This document shows, one piece after another, positions 11,567 through 23,476 of a stretch of 64,000 nucleotides of DNA; the stretch's first letter is position 1, and every line of letters starts with the position of its first letter. The stretch covers positions 987,001-1,051,000 of the forward strand of contig NC_056545.1 of NCBI RefSeq assembly GCF_910596095.1, written 5' to 3'. Below the pieces are notes generated by a model. The model had not been told where the DNA came from, searched no databases, and worked only from the letters and a program-made list of their open reading frames with translations. The position numbers and the translations under genes were made by a program. The DNA comes from Thunnus maccoyii. Lineage: Eukaryota; Chordata; Actinopteri; Scombriformes; Scombridae.

Positions 11567-12029
11567 TATCCTGTGTTGTGCCTGGTGACAAAGTAAATTC
11601 TTTTCATAATGATCCTGCTTTTTGAGTCTGTGAGTGTGCCTTTCCCATCCTCTTACCGTCACTATTGCTTGAAAGTACTGCTACAACTTTTGGTTGCATT
11701 CCTAATATAACTAATACTATTACTAATGTTTCAAGTACCTATGGAGCCCTTTAATTACTGCTAAAACCTCTAGGCCTATATGTAACTCAATCTTTGTTTC
11801 TTCCTGATATCCTCTTGCTCCTTTCCAGACCAACTGTCGTTTGAATGTCCTACTTTTGTCTCAGTTTCCTTCAGTCTTACTGTCTGGCCCATTTACATTC
11901 TGTACATTTCTGTCTATCTAACTTACTTTTTTCTTTCCTTCTTTCTATCTCCTCTCTTCCATATTCCTGCGTTTCTCATGATCATATGCATAGCTTCCAC
12001 CATGTTGTGGTGGAAAACTGCCTTCCCAT

Positions 12030-12515
12030 GACGAATGTGCCAGTGAGAGTGCAAGGATAGCATTATGCCAATAAGAGACAGTTCCCAGGAAGCTAGCAAG
12101 AAGGCTAATATGTGATATAGCAATTTGGTTTTCTGTGTGAAATGATTAAAGGCCGTCGGGTCCATTTTTAGTGTGAGAAAAAGGTGGAAGATGCTGAGAC
12201 AGTAATTTTTAAGATAAGCCACGCTTGTATTATCACCAAAGCGGCAAGGTCACTTATGAATCTCAGAAATAATGACCAGATGGTTGAATATAATTAAAAA
12301 TGAGGTAGAGACTAGAAATTAAGCTCCACAATAGGAGGAGTTATGAAAAGTATATAATATGAGGTTTTATGATTTTACATCAGGTTTTTTCTTTGTCCCG
12401 GGACAAGGAAGTCTCGGTTTGCCCTGTATCTTTTTATATGCACAGTAAACTTATTCACATTGAACTCTACCAGCTTCCAGTGTATTTTTTGAGTCTTTCC
12501 CTTCTAAAGTTTAGA
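12030..12515 (+). other. Possible solo-LTR-like segment
   Basis: A stretch with a TATA-like GTATATAATATG (about 12,350), then TTTTTATATGCACAGTAAAC, then TTTTGAGTCTTTCCC resembles a U3-R-U5 layout. I could not find clear TG...CA ends or a flanking duplication, so this is weak. Confidence 0.2.
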
Positions 12516-13129
12516 GTTTAATACTAACTTGTAGGTGACCTGAAGATTTATTGGCCCATTTGAAGATTTTTCCCTATAACAATGTCCCTATTGTTCTTTA
12601 TCTGTCATTTTATTTTTCCCTTTATATTTCCCATTTCCTTCTAATTTCTTTTATTTTTCTCGCCAATTTTCTGTGCTTTTCCTGTTTACTTCTCTTTTGC
12701 TATTATTTCTCACTGTCTTTCCTTCACTCTTTATGTCCTCCCTTCTTCTCTCCCTCTTTTCCTCTGCCCCTCCTTTCCATCTACCCCTCACAATTTTATT
12801 GATGTATCCTTTCTGCTCCCTATAGAAAACACAGTGACAATACAGATTTAATGGATCAGATTTGTTTACAATGTATGCCATGTACCAGGCACAACCAACT
12901 TGACCTGAAACCAAGTTTTTTTATGGGCTGTTTTCAGACATTGCAAGAAGGAGATAAACATCACTTCCTTTGTCCACTATTTTGCCTGCTACTGGGGCTA
13001 CTTTGTTGAAATATTGTAGGGGGCACTGTCTAGCCATTCTGCCACACCCATGCCTGCCACCTATGCAGTATTACAGATTTTAAGACCCGTCATGTGTGTC
13101 AAAATTTTGTGAGTTTTCAAGCATGTCTA

Positions 13130-13860
13130 GCCCATTAAAAACAGCTTCATACATTGTGGCGAACAATGTGTTGCCATGGCAACGACTTTTGATGAAAACT
13201 CAAAAGCTTCAGGAGTTATCATTATCAAGGTCTTACACCTTGGCTGACAAAATTTTATGTGTGTCTCGCTAACCTACTAGGAGTAGTTAGCAAGACTTCC
13301 CGTTGCCAGTAGGTGGCACTATGACTATGACTCAATATGAGCCTATCCTTGCCCTCAGACCGGAACATTTATCAAGCATGGAAAATTTGGAAAAGATCTG
13401 ATCATGAAGAGTCAAGTTGTAACACTTTGTTTGTTCATGGCGAAACATCGAAATTTGCCACGCCACCACAGCAAAGGCATCCAGTGAAAACGCACCATTT
13501 TCACAATATGGAATCATCAAAGACTTAAGGCTTTTCTAATCAAATTTCAGATGAATCTGTTCATCCTGCTTGGTACAGCTCATAAAAGTACGGAACATGT
13601 AACTTCCTGTCACCAGTAGGTGACACTATGAGTATGTCTCAATATTGACTCATAGATGTATTCAGGATGAGACCCTCATGAACCATGAGAAATTTGGGGC
13701 AGATTGGACAATGTACGTTGGAGTTATAAGGACCTCTTGTTTTATGGCGAAACATCAACATCACTGCATTGCCATGGCAAGGGCGTTCAGCTAAAATTCA
13801 AGATTTTGATTCAAGAATTTTTCATCACAAAGGTCTTTAGATGACACTGACAAAACTGTG
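13130..13860. repeat. Degenerate ~300-bp tandem repeat inside the foldback element
   Basis: Three diverged units share GCCAGTAGGTGGCACTATGA / CACCAGTAGGTGACACTATG, ATGGCGAAACATC and GCCATGGCAA. Period is about 300 bp. No coding. Confidence 0.6.
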
Positions 13861-14027
13861 TTTTGTGTTGGTGGGGTTAAATCTCTAGGAGGAATTTGTT
13901 AAAATACAATGCCTGGAAATGCGCAAAAATTGAAATTAAATTCAAAATGGCTGACTTCCTGGTGAATTAGGGTATGGCTCCAGCAGGCTTTTTTGTGCGT
14001 CTGGATATATTACATCTCTTCATGTTA

Positions 14028-14725
14028 ATCTAGTCCAGATTTGACAGGTCTAAGTATAGTGGTTTCTGATGTGGACCTGGTCTAATATGGTCTGGATGCG
14101 AAAAAAGGAGTATTTTTTGCATTTTCACAAATAGAATAAAAGTTTCACAAATCTGAAACTGTGTTTTATTGATTCTCTGGAGTCTCCATGATAATCTAGT
14201 CCAGGTTTGACAGGTCTAAGTATAGTGGTTTCTGATGTGGACCTGGTCTAATGTGGTCTGGATTAGAGAAAATCAGTGAAATTGCCCTTTTTTGCATTTT
14301 CACAAATAGAGTAAAGGGTTTGAGATCATTAAGAGAAAATACTACAGTAAAAATGAATAAAACTCAGGATTATGATACCCTTTGACATCTCTTGTCATAC
14401 TGGAGTATTAGTTTCTTAAGAATTTTTAATAATGAGCAGATAAGACTACAGGAAATAGGCAGAGATAGCAATAAGACTGTAATGCAGTTTACCATGAGTA
14501 AGGGCAAAAAGAAAAATATGCTACAGTTAAAATGATCAAAATTTAGAACAATTGCACTCTACTGATCATTCTCATTTGATCTTCCCCGTATTTGTTCAAT
14601 GCTTCAGTTCATGAATTAGCTCGAAAATGACTGAACAACGCCATCTACAGGCGTTATGCCACTTTTAAGGTGGACTGGAAAATTCCAATCGGAAGCTGTG
14701 AATCGGATGCCAACTTCAGTCTCGT
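14028..14725 (-). repeat. Right inverted arm of the foldback element
   Basis: Reverse-complementary to the left arm, with about 1.6 of the ~175-bp subterminal units inward and the terminus TCAGTCTCGT at 14,725. Confidence 0.9.
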
Positions 14726-15051
14726 GTAAACTGAGGAGGGTGTTGTGCTCTTGCTTGTTTCTTTTTGAAGGTGTAGAGAGCAGCGTTGGTGCCACAGTAG
14801 TAGTAGTGTCGTCTCCCTCCTTAATGATATGTACCTTTGGTTTTATTTCAGCTTCATAACACTACATTGTACTAAGCAGCTGTTGGCTCATTAGTTTGTT
14901 ATTCACATGCACTAAAATTCACCAGAATGCAGGAAATCAAGTCTTTGTAAGTACAGTTTTCCTAGTGGGGACCCCCAGACCCCCCGCTGATAAACTGGTC
15001 TGACTGGAGCTATATTTCCCAGCCTGAATGATTTTCCCAGTCCGGCCCTGC

Positions 15052-15560
15052 TGTATAATGTAATACTGAATATAGTTTATGTCACAACTTTAGCGTCTTC
15101 ACCATAGTAACGGTGGCTGAGGATCATGGGTAGGCTAATATAGCTGCTTCCGCTATCGTCCAAAACTGACAAGAAAACTTGGTCATAACCTTTCATTTTG
15201 TTGAGTTATCAAGGACGCCTTCATGTTTTATGTTGAGAAATGTTAAAGATATTAAAATCAACAGTGAGGAAAATACTCATACGCAGCGCGTCCTCTCCGG
15301 TCCCACCAGACTGCTAATATTAGAATAAAAACATGAAAACAAGGATCAAATCTCTTGATTAAATGTTGAGTGATGTAGCGGTTATAGTTTAAAAATGAAG
15401 AACAAATGAGAAAAAACAATCCAGCCTCTGAGCTCCCGAGTCCCAACTGACAGAAAAAAACCTGCTGCAGGAACGAAACCTGCTTCCACCTGAAATACAT
15501 TAGTTTGAAAATCCTGCTGACTGTCACCAAAAAAAAGGAAAAATGGTGTCAATGAACACG
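15052..15560 (+). repeat. Dispersed repeat in duplication copy 1 (inverted partner at 2,085)
   Basis: Matches 25,740-26,250 in copy 2 and, inverted, 2,085-2,490. Open frames on the minus strand are identical in character across copies but carry no known domain. Confidence 0.75.
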
Positions 15561-15602
15561 AAGAGATTAAATTTAGTGAATATTTCACTGATTACTGTGA
15601 GA

Positions 15603-16073
15603 CTGAGACAGACAGGTGGACACTCTCAGGTGAGGACAGACAGGTGGACACTCTCAGGTATAGACAGACAGGTGGACACTCTCAGGTGAGGACAGACAGG
15701 TGGACACTCTCAGGTATAGACAGACAGGTGGACACTCTCAGGTGAGGACAGACAGGTGGACTCTCTCAGGTGAGGACAGACAGGTGGACACTCTCAGGTA
15801 AAGACAGACAGGTGGACACTCTCAGGTGAGGACAGACAGGTGGACACTCTCAGGTATAGACAGACAGGTGGACACTCTCAGGTGAGGACAGACAGGTGGA
15901 CTCTCTCAGGTGAGGACAGACAGGTGGACACTCTCAGGTGAGGACAGACAGGTGGACTCTCTCAGGTGAGGACAGACAGGTGGACACTCTCAGGCACAGA
16001 CAGACAGGTGGACACTCTCAGGTGAGGACAGACAGGTGGACGCTCTCAGGTGAGGACAGACAGGTGGACAGTA
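15603..16073 (+). repeat. 28-bp minisatellite, about 17 copies, derived from an LRR exon/donor boundary
   Basis: The 28-bp unit contains GACAGACAGGTGGACACTCT followed by CAGGTGAG. GGACACTCTCAG is the end of the LRR exon seen at 1,965-1,976, and GTGAGG is a strong donor sequence. The array is therefore a head-to-tail series of exon-end plus donor pieces. Units vary mainly at ACACTCT/ACTCTCT and GTGAGG/GTATAG. The equivalent array in copy 2 is shorter. Confidence 0.95.
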
Positions 16074-16521
16074 AATCAGCTCAAACTCTTGAGACTGCAG
16101 CTGATTGTCAGCTGTAACCATCATGCAGGAATGTTCCACCTGTGTGAGAGGAAATAACTTGTCAGTCGTCCAAAGATTGTTGAGGAAAGACAAACAGAAA
16201 CAGGCGGTTTATCATTTTCATGTTAGTGTGAATCAGTTTAAACAGTCCTGTCATCTGTTCACAATACAAACTGCTGAGTCTGACAAGAAAAAGTCTCATT
16301 GTTGACATGATTTGACATTGAGACGCCTGTTTCTGATTGGCTGAATGTAGCTGCTGTTGATAGTCATCATGTGATGTGATGTGATGGACGGTTGTGTTGC
16401 CTAGCAACAGCAAAGCAGCTCAGTGTGATGAGGATCAGAGCTGCTTTTTCTAGAGTGATGTCATGTCCATGTTTGCATGCTGAAAGAGAACGTGCTGCTC
16501 TGACCCCCCTCCTCCTTTCAG

Positions 16522-17254
16522 GCTGCAGCCTGCTGGAGTCCGATGGTTGACACCAGGTCTGAGGAAGCGTAAGTGTGTTTTTCATTTCATTCATCAAAAC
16601 AAAGCTCATTCACATCCTACTGAGGATGAAGATGACGTCATCATCAAACAGATGATAGATCAATAACTGCAGCTGTATTGTGTCTCGTTCTCTCCATCAG
16701 ATTTCTGTCGACTCACACTGGATCCAAACACAGTAAACAGAAACCTCAAACTGTCTGACAACAACAGGAAGGTGACATATGTGAAGGAGGATCAGTCATA
16801 TCCTGATCATCCAGACAGATTTGATTACTGTCCTCAGCTGCTGTGTAGAAATGATCTGACTGGTCGCTGTTACTGGGAGGTCAAGTGGAGAGGAAGAGTT
16901 AATATATCAGTGAGTTACAGAGGAATCAGCAGGAAAGGAAACAGTGTTGACTGTTGGTTTGGAGAGAATGATCAGTCCTGGAGTCTGAACTGCTCTGATG
17001 GTGGTCGTTACTCTGTCTGTCACAATAAGAGAAAAACATCCATCTCCTCCTCCTCCTCCTCCTCCTCCTCCTCTTCCTCTGTCTCTAACAGAGTAGCAGT
17101 GTATGTGGACTATCCTGCTGGCACTCTATCCTTCTACAGAGTCTCCTCTGACACACTGATCCACCTCCACACCTTCAACACCACATTCACTCAGCCTCTG
17201 TGTGCTGGGTTTGGGTTTAATCCTGGTTCCTCAGTGTCTCTGTGTGGTCTGTAG
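16522..17254 (+). CDS. NLR linker exon plus B30.2 (PRY-SPRY) terminal exon, copy 1
   Basis: Two exons. The linker is 16,522-16,568 (47 bp, acceptor CCTTTCAG, donor GTAAGT) and encodes LQPAGVRWLTPGLRK. The terminal exon is 16,701-17,254 (acceptor CTCCATCAG, stop TAG), about 184 codons. The PRY part shows LTLDPNTVNRNLKLSDNNRK. The SPRY part shows GRCYWEVKWRG, NDQSWSLNCSDGG and PAGTLSFYRVSSDT, ending PGSSVSLCGL. A coding TCC repeat gives about 12 Ser in the middle of SPRY, longer than the roughly 5 in copy 2. B30.2 domains at NLR C-termini bind protein ligands. No NACHT or LRR exon precedes it within the duplicated unit; the nearest are at 1-1,976, in a broken gene about 14 kb upstream. The frame is fully open, so it may be an expressed tail or a recent relic. 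Confidence 0.85.
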
Positions 17255-20200
17255 GAGGAAGAGTCTCCTCCTGTTAGAGAAACTTTCTCACTGCTGACCA
17301 GATAGTTCAGTCTGTACAGGATCACACACAGCTGATGGTATTTAGTACCAACATGATCTCTCACTGCTTGTAAATGTAAACATGGTTTCCACATGATTGA
17401 CAGTTTGTTTGTAAAATGAATCAAATGATAAACTGAGTCCAGTTGTTGTTTTCTGTTGTCAGTGTATTAGAAAGGCTTGAACTGTAATGGGATAATGGGA
17501 ATGGGATCTTCACAATGTTTAGTTGTAGTTCTTCTAGTAGTTTCATAGTAACTGTGTTACCTGATTCCTTCACTTATTTAGAGATCACATGACAAATGAT
17601 GGTCAGAACAACAGGCCTCCTATTGGCTGGTTAAATAAACACCTCTAATGGTGAAGGCTGAGGCTCAGCAGCTGGAGTGTGGCTGCTTTTATGCTGCGTT
17701 CATATCATATTGGAATTATGTTAATTATGAGATTCTGACTTGTAAATAGAATTCAGGTCAACATTCAAGTGGTAATTATGAAGTGGAAAAGCTGAAAGCT
17801 CTGATATTTACTGGATATGCTGGATTATTGTCAATAACAGTATTTTTGAGCCTCATTCCACCAACTTTGTAATCATGCAGCCGTTTTGATTTGTTGTGTG
17901 ACATGAACGCTGGCGAGTTGTAAACATGGGAATCTTTCCCGCCTCTACCATCCATCCCATATGATGTGAACACAGCATTAGAGATGAGAAGTCCAGGAGC
18001 TGTTGTGTGTTTCTGACATACAGGAAGTATTTAGTTTTTCTCTGGAGTGTTTATTTAGTTCCTGTGTAGAGAATAAAGTTCATGATGATCAGTAGCTGAT
18101 GTTAGTTTTCTCCATTTATTTTTGTGTGTGTGCATGTTAATTCATATCTAATTTCATATAGTAGATTGAAGGTATTTGACAGTTTCAGGACTGTTTAAAG
18201 TGTCAGTTTAATGTGTTTAGCTCACATTCAGTCTGACAGCTGTTGTTCATTGACTGTTTCTAAATAAGTTGTGCATCATCAGCACTCAGCTGTCATTAAA
18301 GTCAGCAGGTGTCACTGTTTATTCCTTTGGTTCATACTGACAGAGATACGATGATAAATGCTGATGAATATTAGCGCCCTCTGGTGGTCAGAGTGACAAA
18401 CTACAACACCATCCTGCACTGATCAGGAATTTGTGAAATGATGTTCAGAAATCATTCAAAGGCTTTTGGCTCTTTGTACATCCATGAAGATGTTTGTGAA
18501 TGTGTTTTTGTAAATGATGATGATGTCTGAATAAAATGTGTAAATGTCAGTAGATTCAAAGCTAAAAACTATGTGAACCTCAGCACTCAAGTTCCCACAC
18601 ATATAAGTTACAGCTGCTCATTTTCTCAGCTGGTCTCAGACCTCTCAGGAGGTTTTATTCACTTCAGTTTGGGACTCTTCATTCATATCATATCTTTCAC
18701 CACACTGCAATTTTTCCTTCTTATTATTCAGTTTTGTCTTATTTCTATCTACTATGTTTCTATTGAATTACTTTACATTTTGAAACATTTAGTCCTTCAT
18801 GTTTAGTAAAATGTACTAAATATAGTATATAATTGTATAATTACATGAATAAAATCTAAATAATGATACATATTATTTATGTTGTTGTATTGTGGGTATT
18901 TCTAAAATCCTGGCTACAGCCCTGAATATATACACCAAAATAATGTCTTACAAACAAACAATGGAGCAAAATGAATACACAACCATGGAAACAATCCAAA
19001 AGAAGAATCCAGTTGGATGCATGGACAGGTGTTTACTCCTGAGAGAGACAGTCACATTATATTCAGTTTAAAATGTGTAAAAGTAGAGTAAGATCTGTTG
19101 AGAAATGTGTTGAGCGGATCACAGACATCTGAGTGTGCAGCTTGTTCTGCTCTGTGATATTTACTGACAAAGATCTCAAACATTGCTCAGTGAATTAATG
19201 GAGCATCGTGCTGCTGTCAGGGTGGATGTTCTCTCTCTGTTTGGGTCTGTTCAGGTCCAACACAGTCTGAATCAGGTCTAATTATGCTCAGCTCTGTTTC
19301 ACATCAAGACTCTTTATTTTTAACATTCATTGATGCATGTTGGCTTCAGGAAGGTTCTCCATGGGTCAGTCTCAGACCTCCAGTCTGATAAATGTTTTCC
19401 ATCCTTACAAGAAGAAAAAACAGCAGAAAACACTGAAAAATGTTTTTACATGAAAAGAATCAAATGTAAAGATTTGGAATATATTTGCACAAAGAATCAT
19501 TTTCCAGCATCTTCAGTCTGTTCTGTCATATATAAATTATTAGTCACCTTTGGCTGCCACTCAGAGTTAAATTGACTTAATTGACATGAAACACAGCTGT
19601 AAATTCCTCCACATGTGCATCATGAGGCCATCTAGTGGACTGATAGTAGAACAACAGCAGCTGATTGCAGCTTTCATGGAAATCAAATGAATTTTCTTAA
19701 ACTGTGGTGGTGTGTTTTTGTATTTCAGGATTGTATTGATTAGTTTTTATGTTGAAAGTGTTTCTTTATTTTTCTTTGTCTTTTAACATCTTGGGACCAT
19801 GTTGGAAATACGTGTTTTCACTGTGACATGTTATCACTTTCTGTTTTGTGTCTATAATCCATGAATAAATAAATAAATCATATCATAAACATAAACATAA
19901 CTTTGCTTCAACAGATATTTATATGTACAGGTGAGAGTGTTGAAGGTTTTACAACATTTATAAATGAGTTTAAATTAGATGTGAAATCATTGAGAACAAA
20001 GAAAACTGTTTTCTCTGCATTGTAATATTGTAATAAGATGACATGTTAACATGTTTGTTTGTTTGTTATATTGAAGGTACTTTTGTTTTTCTTCAGTCTC
20101 TCATTGCTCCCACATGTCTACGCTTATTATCAATCTGATTGTACGGTGGCTGTTTTAGGACATTTCACACTCAGTTTATCAGATTCAGATTAGATCAACT

Positions 20201-22990
20201 TTCAATGGACTAAAGTGGACGTTTTCTTTCTTTGCTTTTCTTTATTGAACTCTCGAGTTCAGACTAAACCCCTTAAAGAAGATCAGTTGATGTCAAAAGA
20301 CACACTGCAGATTGTGTTTTAAAATTGCACTGCGCTGCCGAATCTGCATAAACAGCCTCAGCTGCGCCTCCTCCAGGCTGTGAGAACAAATGGACAATAA
20401 AGACTAAATCAATCTGATGAGGATTTATACAGTCTATCAATGTTTGACTTTAGCTGTTACAGGTTCTTTATTCCAAAGGTCAGCGCTGTGCTGGGATCAT
20501 ATTTCTTTACAGTCACTTCTGGTTAAAGTTGAATCCAGAGTTGAGACTGTTTGTGAAGCAACTGACATTTGAAATCTTCCTGCTGTGAGTTACATGTTTG
20601 TTCTTCCTACGTTTGGTTTCCTGGTTGAAGCTGCTGATTAATTTCACCTTCACTCATCAGCTTGATGAAAATGATTTTCAGCATCTAAAGGTAACGTAAG
20701 CAACAGGTTTCATCATGTTTGTGTCAGCGGGGGTTAAAATGATGTGACACCAGTAGAGATGGTGCTAGTAGTGATTTATTATGTTGCTTTGTTGAATACT
20801 GGTGGAAGGTTTGAAACCTCGTTAATCCTCTTTGACTCTAATTAGCTTTGCTAACAAGATGCTGTTTAGACAACAGAAACATCAGAGGAAACTCTGGAAA
20901 AGCTTCATTAGACAAAATTCAGCCTGTTGACACACTAAGTGACCAGAAAAATAGAAACACCTGAATAATACAATGAAATACAACAGTGTTGCAATAAGTG
21001 TTAAGTTTTGTTGAGGTTCATTGGTTCTGTGGTTGTTGTTTTGGACTTAATTACTTTGAAAGATGTTTCTGATATTTAGTCGACCTCATTTTCATATATA
21101 GAGGAGAGAAACTTATTACAAACACCTGGACAATATAAGACAATCCAGTACAGTTGTTAAACAGGCCAGCAGCACTTGGACTATTGTAATTAATTATAAT
21201 TATATTATAATTGTTTTGTTGGCTGCTACTGCTGGTCGTGCTAATTAGGATCAATCAGATCAAATGAGTGTCTGCAGTTTCAGCAGCTTCCTGTGCTGAG
21301 CCTTTACTAAATATTACTGCATTCATCCTGCATTTTTCCATCATTTCTCAGTGGAAATCTTGTTGTATTGTTGAGTTTACATTTAATCAAGAATCAGACT
21401 AGTAGTTTCCACCAGTTAATGTGAATATCTGTTAATCATTAACCTGATATAATGAACAGGTTTAACGGTCATGTAAGGACACGCAGACACACCTGTATCA
21501 TACAACCTGTTGACTCACCTTTAACGTTATAAAGTTTTATCAACTTGAACTTTTGGACTATTTATGATCTTATCAGCCACGTCAGAGGTGGTCTGTGACT
21601 TCCAGGAAGCCAAGTGTGTGAGAGAAGCTGCTGTTCTCTTTCTTTTAACTGTTCTTCTGTCCTCACTAAGTGTGTAGTTACACAACACACTTCCAGTAAA
21701 GGCTGAAGACAGCAGTTTGCCTTTGGAGCTTTAATGGAGGAAAAATGTGAAATCAAAATTAAACAAATCCAATAATATTATAAATCAGAAAAGATGAGAT
21801 ACAATAAACAAGAGTGATAACAAAGGTGTTTGTCAGTAGTTAATATAGAAGACAGATAACACAAGATTCAAATTATAAAGATCAAAATACATAACAGTTA
21901 ACCCAACAGTAAAAAATGACTCAGAGGGTTTTATTAGCAGCTCATTAGCCTCAGACAGCTCGTATGCTGCTAGCTTGGAAAGCATCTATGATGTAAAGAG
22001 AATCTACAGATGATGCAGCAACAAGAACATTTAGAGGGAGAATAAAAGATGCCTGTCAGTGTTTGCTCTGCTCAGTTTGAATGAAATGCTGGATGTTAGC
22101 ATGTCAGTTAAACTAGCTGCTATAGAACTGTGTCAGCGTGGGTTGCTGCTAACACACAACACCCGACTGAGACCATGTGCTGGCTGAAGAATAGTGACAT
22201 CACAAACCCAACAAATGACCTTCAATCAGCTTGTTTCAACAACTGTTGTATTTGACTGTAGTTGAGTTTCCTCCATCACTGCGTGTATTTCACAGCATCA
22301 GAGACAATAATGCAGGTCTTAATGAATGTTACCCCTGTGCCACACATTGTTCCATGTCTGCACTATTTTAACACTAATTCCAACAGTCAACCTTTCACTG
22401 TCTGTTGTTACTCTGAAAAATTACCTGCATATAACATGTAATATGTGCATCAATAATAATAAATTAGACTCAAATAAATACACAGCTGACACTGAGTGTT
22501 AAAGGCTCAATGTATGATGCTGCTGCTTTTCATAAATGAATGAAATAGATTATTAATAATATGCTGTTTAGTTGTGTTTAATGTTGAGCAGTAAAAGTAA
22601 ACTATGTTTTAATAGATGTTCTGCAGTGAATTTATTGTTCATCAAACAGTAAAATGTGCTGCAGTTATATTAGGAACACTGTCACTAGCCAGCAAGTCAA
22701 CAACAGCTCACCAACCTGACAGATACACATTTTATCAGCTTTCAACACGTCACTAACTGCACTTAAACACAGTCATGTGATTATGTTCTGACAGTTTGAC
22801 ATCAAATGAACTCAAACGGTTTCAAACAGTCTTGAGTTTATTTGTGTAAAACATTTTATTCATTGTCAGAGAAGTTTAGTGTCAGTATGAAGGGTCGCCC
22901 CATTCAGTCACCTTTAAACTGGTGCATGTTTTAATAACCAGTATCATGCTGGTAGTGAGGGAGACTTTGTTTCACAGGTGGTTTGGTTAG
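17255..22990 (+). other. 3' flank of B30.2 copy 1
   Basis: No further coding exon recognised. It includes a possible polyadenylation signal AATAAA at 18,072-18,077, about 0.8 kb after the stop. The rest is AT-rich and co-duplicated with 27,874-33,112. Confidence 0.6.
18072..18077 (+). terminator. Candidate polyadenylation signal, B30.2 copy 1
   Basis: AATAAA in AGAGAATAAAGTTCATGATG. It is conserved at 28,664 in copy 2 and 33,337 in the third fragment. Confidence 0.4.
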
Positions 22991-23059
22991 TGATTAACAG
23001 GTAATAAAAGTCAGAAAATATTATTAGTAGCAGTTTCTCTCTCTGTGTTTCCTCTGCAG

Positions 23060-23107
23060 GTGAAGCTACAGAGACTCTGTGACTGGATGTGGATCTGAAT
23101 ACACCTG
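23060..23107 (+). other. Candidate non-coding 5' exon of an NLR gene
   Basis: CTCTGCAG acceptor, then GTGAAGCTACAGAGACTCTG and a GTGAGT donor at 23,108. It lies between the two duplication copies, 273 bp before the NLR start exon. It has no good start codon, so 5' UTR is likely. Confidence 0.45.
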
Positions 23108-23380
23108 GTGAGTATTTTTATTTCTTCTGCCACACAGCTGACTCCACCAGCAGCTCATCTCCATTAAATGTGCTCTATAGTGGTAAATGAAAAGCCAACA
23201 GAGAACTGGGACCTTCTGAAAGTAAAACATGAAACATTAAACCTCAGTGGAAATGAAGAATAATGTCTTACTTTGATGCCATCTGGTGGTTGAATCAAGA
23301 ATGATGCCGTTGTAACTGCAGTGCTGGTGTGATGTGCAGCTTGTTGTAATGAATGAGCTTGTTGTTGTGTTTGTGTGAAG

Positions 23381-23476
23381 GTGTTTCTCTGCTATGGATC
23401 AGTGTGAGGACAGAGAGGAGGGAGTCCCTCCCTCTAAAAGGCGAAGGGAACATGACAGCCAGACCAAAGCTCAGAG
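23381..23476 (+). pseudogene. First coding exon of an NLRC3-like gene (orphan)
   Basis: Acceptor TGTGAAG, ATG at 23,394, donor GTGAGA at 23,477. It encodes MDQCEDREEGVPPSK, then RRREHDSQTKAQ. This is the N-terminal signature of fish NLRC3-like receptors (acidic start, EEGVPPSK, then HDSQTKA). It ends with two bases of an Arg codon, the same phase as the LRR and linker exons. The downstream exon is truncated (next entry) and no NACHT exon follows, so as an NLR it is broken. The phase allows direct splicing to the linker exon at 27,126, which would give a short protein with the start peptide and B30.2 only; this is inference. Confidence 0.8.

Larger units (their letters stand above)
9938..14725. 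mobile_element. 4.8-kb foldback / Mutator-like (MULE) element, non-autonomous
   Basis: The element starts ACGAGGCTGAAGTTGG and ends CCAACTTCAGTCTCGT, near-perfect inverted termini. It is flanked by the 9-bp direct repeat GTAAACTGA (9,929-9,937 and 14,726-14,734), which occurs once at the matching place in copy 2 (near 25,417). Long inverted arms (9,938-10,945 and 14,028-14,725) contain subterminal tandem repeats of about 175 bp: about 3.5 units on the left, about 1.6 on the right. A 9-bp duplication with long, internally repetitive inverted arms is characteristic of foldback/MULE-NOF elements. No transposase is seen inside, so it would have to be mobilised in trans. The interior carries other repeats: a CATA run, a LINE-like tail and a degenerate tandem block. 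Confidence 0.9.
8447..22990 (+). repeat. Segmental duplication, copy 1 (about 9.7 kb plus a 4.8-kb insertion)
   Basis: From 8,447 the sequence matches 23,716 onward at high identity, and the match ends near 22,990 (33,112 in copy 2). Apart from the insertion at 9,938-14,725, copy 1 has about 440 bp (21,816-22,253) and about 90 bp (near 20,580-20,675) that copy 2 lacks. The unit contains a GC-rich promoter-like segment, a dispersed repeat, a 28-bp minisatellite, an NLR linker exon, a B30.2 exon and about 5.7 kb of 3' flank. The direct head-to-tail arrangement fits unequal crossing-over. Confidence 0.95.

Noticed and set aside
12030-12515. Complete endogenous retrovirus
   Set aside because: Only an LTR-like layout is visible, with no gag, pol or env similarity and no paired LTR. 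Kept as a weak feature only.
15258-15588. Minus-strand frames of 68-90 codons repeated in both duplication copies
   Set aside because: Conserved only because the DNA is duplicated. They fall in a non-coding dispersed repeat and have no known motif.
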